In this document: piece by piece, positions 56,790 to 64,000 of the stretch
How positions within the stretch are numbered: position 1 is the stretch's first letter
Layout of the letters: each line of letters begins with the position of its first letter
DNA from: Hydnum rufescens UP504
Lineage: Eukaryota; Basidiomycota; Agaricomycetes; Cantharellales; Hydnaceae
Direction of reading: 5' to 3'
Length of the DNA: 64,000 nt
Assembly: GCA_014904985.1 (NCBI GenBank)
Contig: MU129116.1
Coordinates: forward strand, 39,045 to 103,044
Notes under the pieces: generated by a model
What the model was told of the DNA's origin: nothing
Seen by the model: only the letters and a program-made list of their open reading frames with translations
Database searches by the model: none
Translations under genes and position numbers: made by a program

Positions 56790-56935
56790 CTACAATGAAA
56801 AGGATTCAAAGCGTTAGTAAAAATTAAGCAGTGCACAAGGAGCGGCTTAAAGCCACTCCTTGTGGGGAAAGGGGTAAAAATTACATGCCTTATCCGCACC
56901 CCACCATTCTGGGGTGTGGTGGTGTTCACTTCGGC
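56790..56935 (-). repeat. Module L8
   Basis: Hairpin A stem CACACCCCAG-like at 56895-56925; ATAAG|GCATGTAA at 56888 (GC-type); hairpin B AAGGAGTGGC/GCCGCTCCTT with a U-G wobble; TTTTTACTAACG; CATTGTAG ending 56790. Length 99 nt. Confidence 0.75.
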
Positions 56936-57225
56936 CTTGGCATCATTGGTGGGGTATCACAAGATGGTGACTGGGTGAAGCCGAAACTCAATGTCAACAC
57001 GTGCCGGGTTCTGAAAGCGCCAAACCACTCATCAGTAGTAATACACCACAATGCATTGGGTCAACTATATACGAGCGGTACACCATAAACTTAATAATAA
57101 TATATTCCACATTTTTAATATTCCGAGTCAGTGCTTGGCTGCAATGCTCATCCTGGCAATTGCCGGCATTGAGTCACGTTTCTTTCTCGCAACCTAATAA
57201 GGAAACCACCCAAACAGGGAAAGAC

Positions 57226-57371
57226 GACCACACCCCTGCCGATGCGGGTGTGTGGTCGCAAGGTGAGTTTTCTTTATTGTAGTAGATACAACAGCACAAA
57301 AAGAGCAGCGAAAGCTGCTCTTTTTGCACTGCATTGAACTTGTTTACTGACACAGCACTTTTTATATAGAT
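57226..57371 (+). repeat. Module R1
   Basis: Plus strand: hairpin A outer stem GACCACAC/GTGTGGTC (57228-57259); CGCAAG|GTGAGTTT at 57265; hairpin B stem AAAAAGAGCAGC with a GAAA tetraloop (about 57299-57328); TTTACTGAC; TATATAG ending 57371. Length 107 nt. Confidence 0.85.
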
Positions 57372-57534
57372 CGTGACCTGGTCCTAGGGACCAGTTGAGA
57401 ATCAGCCAAACAATGAGGACCCGACTGCCAGGGCCCAAACAGGATTGAGAATGCGAGAAAGGGGACCGCAACAACGTGACGAACACGACCAACGCAACCA
57501 CGACAGACAATAACGCGCCCAGTGAGTGGCCGCA

Positions 57535-57679
57535 CGAACCCCACACCCGCTATGGCGGGCATGTGGTTCTCTACATAAGATGGCTCCCCCCCCAATGTAT
57601 CCAGCCGCGCAAAAAGAGCAGCGAACGCTGCTCTTTTTGCACTGGTTTTAATTTCTAACTAACATAAATATTTTTCTAG
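57535..57679 (+). repeat. Module R2, 5' site altered
   Basis: Hairpin A around CCACACCCGC/GCGGGCATGTGG; the position of the 5' site reads ATAAGATGGCT, so the GT is lost; hairpin B stem AAAAAGAGCAGC with GAAC loop (about 57608-57638); TTTCTAACTAAC; TTTTTCTAG ending 57679. Confidence 0.7.
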
Positions 57680-57926
57680 GTTATCCCCTACCCTATAATC
57701 GACAAAATGAAGAACCGCCCAACAAGAACGAATGGAATGGACGCCTGCCAAACGAAGGACCTGCCAAATGAACCCCAAGCCCCCCGAAACCACAGCCCAC
57801 AACACGAACATGCGCCAGATGGTAACCCGCGCACCAAAGGCCATACGCCCAATAAAAACTGCGTAGGCGAAGGATCACCAACCAGACGAAGGCACGAAAC
57901 AACGCAGAGCCAACGAGTGGCTCCAG

Positions 57927-58063
57927 GAACCACACACCTGCCACAGTGGGTGTGTGGTTCCACAAGATAAGTTTTATTTTTTGTTTTGTGGTGCAAGAAG
58001 AGCAGCGTAAGCTGCTCTTCCTGCGATCTTTAATATTTGACTAACCCGTTTATTTTTTTTTAG
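57927..58063 (+). repeat. Module R3, 5' site altered
   Basis: Hairpin A with a 12-bp outer stem GAACCACACACC; CACAAG|ATAAGTTTT has AT instead of GT; hairpin B stem GAAGAGCAGC with GTAA loop (57993-58024); TTGACTAACCC; TTTTTTTTTAG ending 58063. Confidence 0.7.
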
Positions 58064-58271
58064 CTTTTAGACTCGCACCTGCACGAACCCCCATTCCCCA
58101 ATCTGCCAAGCCAAACCCTGCACCCCCAACCTCACTGAACAAAGACCCGGTGAGCAAAACCCCGCCCAGTGATACGCTAAACAACCCACCCCCCCTTCCC
58201 ATACAACATGACCAAAAAAACCACAAAAACGCGACCAACACAAGATGACAACACACGCAGTGAACGGCCGT

Positions 58272-58425
58272 GAACCACACACCCGCCCCGGCGGGTGTGT
58301 AGTTCTATATAAGGTGAGTCCCCCCCCAGTATATACAGCCGCGCAAAAAGAGCAGCTTCGCTGCTCTTTTTGCGCTGGTTTTAATTTTTAACTAATCTTT
58401 TCTTTTTATTGTATATCATGAAAAT
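58272..58425 (+). repeat. Module R4, 3' site missing
   Basis: Hairpin A stem ACCACACACCCGCC with one mismatch (58272-58305); ATAAG|GTGAGTCC at 58314; hairpin B stem GCGCAAAAAGAGCAG (58341-58375); TTAACTAATC; a clear terminal AG is not seen. Confidence 0.65.
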
Positions 58426-58530
58426 CCGCCCAACGAGAACCCGGGGATACGCCAGACGACCCCTCCTCCCCTTCCCATATGCATCAACCCACACAAATGA
58501 AGATGCGCGAAATGAAAACCCAGGAAATCC

Positions 58531-58680
58531 ATACACCACACACCCACTGAGGCGGGTGTGTGGTGATTCTTTAAAGTAAGTTCTTTTTATCTATGTGTAC
58601 CATCGCCCAAAAGGAACAGCCAGCGCTGTTCCTTTGTGCGACCTTTTTCTTTTTTTCTTTGTCTACTAATGTTATTTGAA
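58531..58680 (+). repeat. Module R5, 3' site missing
   Basis: Hairpin A stem ACCACACACC (58533-58566); TTTAAA|GTAAGTTC at 58576; hairpin B AAAGGAACAGC/GCTGTTCCTTT (58604-58640); TCTACTAATG; no AG follows closely. Confidence 0.65.
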
Positions 58681-59079
58681 CACGAACCACCCCCAGCCCG
58701 ACCTGCAACCTGCATGAACCACCAAGCAAAGACCCGCTGAATCGAAACCCGCGACTCAGCCAAATGAAGCCTGCGAGCCAGCTGAGCGAAACCCACAATC
58801 CAGCCGAACAAAATACACAACACGGTGGCAGAACAGTGGGCCCCCCTGGATCCCTGGGGATGTCCAGCGACGGATGGATATAATACAACTTGTGTATAAT
58901 AATAATAATAGTATTTAAATGAATATTAATAATATGTTGATACATATCAGAGGTGGTAACTTACCATAGGGTAAGACACTGTGTTTATATGCTAATTAAG
59001 CATGGTACCATACCATAATTGATATATCTATACTGTAAATGAAACCCCGGCGAGCGATGACCCAACAAATGGCGGGTGA

Positions 59080-59200
59080 GTAACACAGGAATGACACCCA
59101 CTGCGGCGGGTGTGTTAGTGTAAGGTCTTTTTTATTGTATTAGATACAGTTGCACAGAAGGAGCAGCTCTGGCTGCTCTTTCTGTGGTACTGGTGAGCCA
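59080..59200 (+). repeat. Module R6, degenerate
   Basis: Hairpin A ACACCC/GGGTGT around 59093-59112; GTAAGGTCTTTT follows; hairpin B stem CACAGAAGGAGCAGC with one G-U wobble and TCTG loop (about 59152-59186). Downstream splice-like signals are not clear. Confidence 0.55.
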
Positions 59201-59343
59201 TCGGCTCACCGGATGTATGTGTATAATAAATAAATCAATAATAATAATAATAATAATAGTATTTGAATATTAGTAATCATATGCTATCCCTGGGATAGCA
59301 TGAATTATCACAGGAGCTTTGTGGGTTTTTAGCCTATAATCTT

Positions 59344-61020
59344 ATGGCCAGGGCTGCCAACTGGACTCCATTTAGGGAGTGCTCCACAGGCCCCCTAAAC
59401 AACAATTTCCTCCCCAGAGCCTTCCATCCATGCAATTGCCTTGAAAATGCACACTTGGGTCATCCAAACACATCTATAGCATCCCTCAAACTTTCAAATT
59501 CATGGCTCCAGTGCCAGAGTCTCCATAATATTTTCAAGTTTCACTGAAATACACCCTCCAGTTGGGACACTTCCAAAGCTCCAATCACTCTGATTTTTTG
59601 TAGGCCACACCTGCTCACCATTTGAGCCTCAGCCCCCAAATTTCAGCCCATTCTGAGGACTTTTGATATCTGTCACATGACCAAGATCTTCTCCTCCCCC
59701 TGCTTCACTCAGTCCTCTAGTTTGTATGGACTTTGTTGCCATTTGTAGTAGTAGTATGTGACAGTGTATGATTTAAATTTCAAGATATTCCATGCAATAT
59801 TCATGGAGTTATTCAAGAAACATTCCAGATCAATTCAATTTGGGGTCAGAACAGCAGTATTTCCACTAAATACCGCTGTTCTGACCCCAAATTGAATTGA
59901 TCTAGAATGTTTCTTGGATAACTCCATGAATATTGCATGGAATATCTTGAAATTTAAATCATACACTGTCACATACTACTACTACAAATGGCAACAAAGT
60001 CCATACAAACTAGAGGACTGAGTGAAGCAGGGGGAGGGAAAGATCTTGGTCATGTGACAGATATCAAAAGTCCTCAGAATGGGCTGAAATTTGGGGCTGA
60101 GGCTCAAATGGTGAGCAGGTGTGGCCTACAAAAAATCAGAGTGATTGGAGCTTTGGAAGTGTCCCAACTGGAGGGTGTATTTCAGTGAAACTTGAAAATA
60201 TTATGGAGACTCTGGCACTGGAGCCATGAATTTGAAAGTTTGAGGGATGCTATAGATGTGTTTGGATGACCCAAGTGTGCATTTTCAAGGCAATTGGATG
60301 GATGGAAGGCTCTGGGGAGGAAATTGTTGTTTAGGGGGAGGCCTGTGGAGCACTCCCTAAATGGAGTCCAGTTGGGCTGATATCTGTCATGTGCACTCCC
60401 CACATATGTATTAACTCAGTGATGCAATATCAGAGCCACCCCTGCTCTACATCTTATGTAATGGACTTTTGATCTTTCTTCCCCTCCCCCTCAATTTCAG
60501 CCACTTCCACACATCCAATTAATTCCATTTTCAGATATAGTCAGGGTTATAATATTATAAGCCTATTCCACCCAATTCAGGTCTATTTTAAACTGCTTAA
60601 CATTCATGGTAGCTTTTTGTTCTTTTTTTGCCTGAAAAGGGAGTTGAATACCTAGGAGCAAACAGAATAAGCTGATTCTTGGCACATGTTTAGTTAACTA
60701 TGTGGTCATACCCCATGTCAAATTTCAAGTCCATACCTTCTCTGTGAGGGGAGTAAATTTATTTTCAATATTTAAACTCATTGTCCTTATAGCTCTGTAA
60801 TTAATGAATGGATCTGGCTGAAATTTTAGTATGATTTGCATAGAAGTAGCCTCTAACCATGCACCAAATTTCAGAATGATCTGCTTAGCACTTATTTGGA
60901 TGTACTTCATCCAATTTCTGCATTTAAGCTTTTTTTAATGGGAATCACTGTATTATGTAATGGGATATTATCCAAAGTTATTATGGAATATTATCTAATG
61001 TACCCTTTTATATTGGTCTA
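59344..61020. mobile_element. Diverged relative of the palindromic element
   Basis: 59344-60385 is an inverted repeat centred at about 59864, with only about 4-5 nt between arms (AGCAGTATTT...AAATACCGCT). Its outer part is recognisably homologous to 25330-25640 and the mirrored region. The right side continues to 61020 (GGATGTACTTCATCCAATTT, then TCTAATGTACCCTTTT, a decayed ACCTAATGCACCCT end), while the left side stops at 59340. Thus one arm is truncated. Confidence 0.8.
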
Positions 61021-61185
61021 TCTGGTTACTGCATTTAGGCTTTTTCATAGCAGCAGGTGGCTTGCCTTTGAAACTGGGCAACTGCCGGTGTTGAGTCCCG
61101 GGTTCAATTTACTGGCAATTGCCGGCAATTTTTTTCTGTTGTGCGACACCACACCACCTCCATCCACCAAGAGCCCAGGACAAGC

Positions 61186-61330
61186 CACCACACCCCAGTA
61201 TAGACTGGGGTGTGGTGTTAAGGTATGTTATTGTAACTTTAGCTACTCTAGTATGAAAAGGGCAGCCTCTGGCTGCCCTTTTTGCACTACTATTGATTTT
61301 TTGAACTAACCCATTGTCCCCCCATTATAG
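61186..61330 (+). repeat. Module R7
   Basis: Hairpin A perfect 14-bp stem CACCACACCCCAGT, loop ATAG (61186-61217); TTAAG|GTATGTTA at 61223; hairpin B AAAAGGGCAGC/GCTGCCCTTTT (about 61256-61284); TTGAACTAACCC; CATTATAG ending 61330. Length 108 nt. Confidence 0.85.
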
Positions 61331-62678
61331 GATCCCCCTAAGTGTACACCCAGGGCCCCTGTCCCCCCTGGTGGCCCCTCTACCCCCTCCCCACCCCTTG
61401 AGTTGGTCTGGGGCAGGGGTGCTCCCTCTTGTCGGCACTGGTGTAGTAATGCAACCTGGATTATGTAATCAATTAGGTAATATGTATATTAGGTAATAGG
61501 TATTATGTAATATATTTAATTATATCATCAACTAATTATGTAATTTAATATTATGTAATATTATTGTTGTGCACAATTATGTCACTGCTGTTTTGGGTGG
61601 ATTACATCATTTCCTATTTAGGATATTAGGTAATTGACAGGTCGGCCAGTGGTATTCCAGAGTTCTACAAGTAAAAGTTCCAAGTCCCTACTTTGATCTC
61701 AAATTGATGTCAAAACTATGTCAAACTGCACTTGTTCGATATAAAGGCCCATTTTGATCAATATTTGATATCAAAGAGAACACAGGCCTATTAGGTCCTA
61801 TACAAACATCAAAATGACATGCCTTTTGAGATCAATGGAAGTGTCTGACCAGCCTGGTAAATTCACCTTGCCAGTGCAATTAAGTACCTCTGGTGTGGTC
61901 CAGCTAGTGAATGGAACATGTGTAGTCCCACTAGTTGTAGAATAGCCCACTATAGTTAAAGCTCACTTGTATCTGAATCTGAATCTAAACCCAGGCATAG
62001 TGATCTGGTAAATACTGCATATCCAATACAGGCATAGTGACCTGATACAACCTCTCACCTGGACTCCAAGTAGCCGGAACCTTTGATTACATAATATGCG
62101 GATATTGACACAATTGACATAGCACTACAGGCCATTACTCTCTTACAACACTAGACCACTACCTTTCCAGTTTGTCTCATCCTTCCTTGACTTGACTCAG
62201 AGTCATACCACTTCTCCCTGAGGACCTCTATTGTGCCTTCTTGTCCAAGTCTGCAGCTTGCAAGTTGTAAGGTATTAATATCGTTCCACCTCAGTAGCGT
62301 GCAGTTCCTGCATACCTCTCCCACCTTCTTATAGCTTCTAGCTACACCTAGTGTACTTAGAGCATCCTGTGAAACCTTGCACCATTCTCACTGACTAAGA
62401 CTGAGGCTCGAGTTGGACAGCTTGCCCTCGGAGTTCTGTGGTCATACAACCTCACCCATAAAACTCTTCTACAAATTCTGGTGGTCCTTACAGGGGAAAG
62501 TATTCCTTTCTAAGTAACACAAACACTTGATTCCAAACTGGAAGGTTTCACTCATATTAGTGAATCCAACTCTCCACTGAGCACACCCAGTGAGCTGGAC
62601 TCAGAAATCAGTGCTCCAAACCAAGACTTCCGAAACACACCTATTCCTGCAGCTCTTAAATCCACTACAGTCTTAAAC
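61331..62678. other. AT-rich flank and possible retrotransposon leader
   Basis: 61445-61560 is an AATTATGTAATATTA-type low-complexity run. 61680-61850 holds a diverged inverted copy of the 10106 repeat. 61900-62678 lies upstream of a gag frame and may contain its LTR and leader, but no LTR boundaries can be set from one copy. Confidence 0.45.
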
Positions 62679-64000
62679 ATGTCAAGCTCTCATGATACTA
62701 TGATGGTCAGGGCAGCTATGCCTATGCCTTCTTCTAGAGATGCCCCTAGATTCACTGGCAAGAACCTTCAAGAGTTCTTGGCTGATTATGAAATTGGGAC
62801 TAGTGAAGCTGGATGGACAGATAAGAAGAAGTGCAGCCAGATACCTCTATACTGTAGGCGGTCTATCTGACACCTTGTCTCTACACTTGAGGAAGTCAAG
62901 TCTGCTTCTAATTGGGATGAGTTGAAACATAAGCTCACTGAGCTTTACAACCCTGACCAATTCTGACCTCAGTATACCCATGAAGATATTATTTTTTATT
63001 AAGCACAAACAAATAATTGAAACTCGGAAGCAACTTGCTAAATACTACCGAGAATACAAGACTCGAGTTGAGTATCTCAAGCCTAAAGGATCTCTGAGTG
63101 AGGCAGATCAGAACTTGTATTTCTGGAAAGGTCTACCCAAGCATCTCCAGAAGGATGTTTTTGATGCATTAAAGCTGAGAACCCACAACTAAATCATTCC
63201 AGTGCTGAAAGCATTGAGAAGGTTAAGGGAATGGCCACTAAAGTGCTAGACAAAGAATCTATCTACTTGAGGATAACCCACACAGGGGTAACAAGAAAAA
63301 GTCTGATGAATCTGATTCAGATGATGAACTGTCATACTCCAAGTCCCATAAGAGTAGTAAGCATCATCATCACAAGGAAGACTCAGACAGTGATAGTTCT
63401 TCAACCGATCATGAGTCTGAAGACAGCAGCTCAGAGAGTGATTCTGACTCTGAACATGACCATCGCTGGTCTCGCCATAAGCGATCTGCAAAGAGGAAGG
63501 AAAAGCGGAAATCTAGCAGGGAAACTAGCTTGCCAAGGACAAAGGCAGCTCCCAGTAAATCTGCAGACAGCCAAGTAGATGACTTAGCAGAAGAATTGCG
63601 GAGGTTATCCCTTAAGCTTAACTGAAGTAGCTCTGGGAATCCAGCAGCAATTGGCCAACCTAGCAACACTGATGGAGGATCCCATAGCTCAGCTTACTAG
63701 AGAAATATGTGATCTTTCTTGCAGAATGGCAGGGAACCCACCAGATCCTACAAGCTATAACCGTGACCGGCCAGATCTCAGTCGACCTTTTGAGCCTTGG
63801 CCATGCTGGTTCTGCAACAGGATGAATAGTCACCCAGGAGGTACTCGAAGCTGTCCTGCAGCTCATCAAATGAGGGATGAAGGTCTCATCCACATGAGTG
63901 GAGACAGGCTCTACACAGCAGATGGACTAACCTTGCAAACCTGACACTGCACCTGGAGAGTCTAGGAACAAGCTGTTAGAAGACTCAGTCCCAAGGGAAA
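62679..64000 (+). pseudogene. Retrotransposon gag, frameshifted, runs off the window
   Basis: Starts MSSSHDTMMVRAAMPMP and continues RDAPRFTGKNLQEFLADYE...WTDKKKCSQIPLYC, then in other frames YNPDQF, KQLAKYYREYKTRVEYLKPKGSLSEADQNLYFWKGLPKHLQKDVFDAL, an acidic serine stretch with lysine-rich end, and WPCWFCNRMNSHPGGTRSC, a CX2CX5HX6C zinc-knuckle-like motif. Gag proteins of basidiomycete Ty3/Gypsy-type elements have this order. At least four frame changes or stops interrupt it. No protease, RT or integrase is reached before the window ends. Confidence 0.7.

Larger units (their letters stand above)
54586..56935 (-). repeat. Leftward array of two-hairpin intron-like modules
   Basis: Eight modules read on the minus strand. 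Each consists of a GC-rich body with degenerate CATTCGAGG(C/T)TGGGG-type repeats (plus-strand sense), hairpin A, a 5' splice-site-like motif, hairpin B, a branch-point match and a 3' splice-site-like AG. Bodies also share GTACTGCC, GCTCCTGTGGGTCC and CATAAGACCC. Spacing between modules is about 200-500 bp. No long protein-coding frame runs through them. Confidence 0.8.

Noticed and set aside
57226..58680. Hairpin B as a bacterial rho-independent terminator (GC stem followed by T run)
   Set aside because: The surroundings are fungal and the hairpins are bracketed by 5'/3' splice-like motifs instead of gene ends.
54586..59200. CRISPR-like regular spacing of palindromic repeats
   Set aside because: The host is eukaryotic, spacing is 200-500 bp and variable, and the repeats have splice-like signals; there are no cas genes.

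Overview
The window looks like a basidiomycete (mushroom-forming fungus) chromosome. Host genes are split by many 50-75 nt introns with CTAAC/CTGAC branch points, and their best family matches, recognised by eye, are fungal. Two compact gene islands sit in a sea of transposable elements and repeats that fills most of the 64 kb. Gene models were derived by hand from splice signals and frame; nothing was searched against a database.

Layout. 1-8085: a scrambled Ty1/Copia element on the minus strand, with duplicated and inverted pieces, a 25-N gap and a 103-nt C run, ending in a 19-bp LTR remnant. About 8289-10070: decayed Ty3/Gypsy-like gag/protease, minus strand. 10654-10776: LTR fragment. About 10935-11330: an outlying copy of a two-hairpin, intron-like module. 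12144-19415: host island 1, with a Stealth/XPT1-like phosphotransferase (10 exons, minus), PEX16 (5 exons, minus) and, divergent from it, a two-RRM RNA-binding protein (4 exons, plus). 22166-29811: a second Copia copy (minus) split by a 4.45-kb near-perfect palindrome (23383-27834) with target-site duplication, and cut at 29812 by another LTR element. 31350-33257: SINE-like repeat and a G-rich minisatellite. 33258-35106: a short Copia derivative with two LTRs and gag-protease only. 35434-37035: a 300-bp satellite.

38614-46979: host island 2, with CDC27/APC3 (9 exons, plus), a SUN-like (SLP1-type) ER/nuclear-envelope protein (7 exons, plus) and, convergent with it, a mitochondrial carrier (15 exons, minus) whose frame only works with three microexons of 11, 11 and 10 nt. 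47995-54585: Copia RNase H fragment, 1.1-kb tandem repeats with tRNA-like heads, a solo LTR and unrecognised sequence. 54586-61330: the most unusual region, about 15 copies of a module made of a GC-rich hairpin, a 5' splice-site-like motif, a second hairpin, a branch-point motif and a 3' splice-site-like AG. Copies point left in 54586-56935 and right in 57226-61330. Within this region lies a second, diverged palindrome (59344-61020). 62679-64000: decayed retrotransposon gag running off the window.

The six host genes look intact and housekeeping: peroxisome biogenesis, cell-cycle APC/C, membrane organisation, mitochondrial transport, glycan phosphotransfer and RNA binding. The strongest candidates for undescribed biology are the hairpin/intron modules, whose stems vary with compensatory changes and with G-U wobbles mostly on the intron-sense strand, and the palindromic transposon family.
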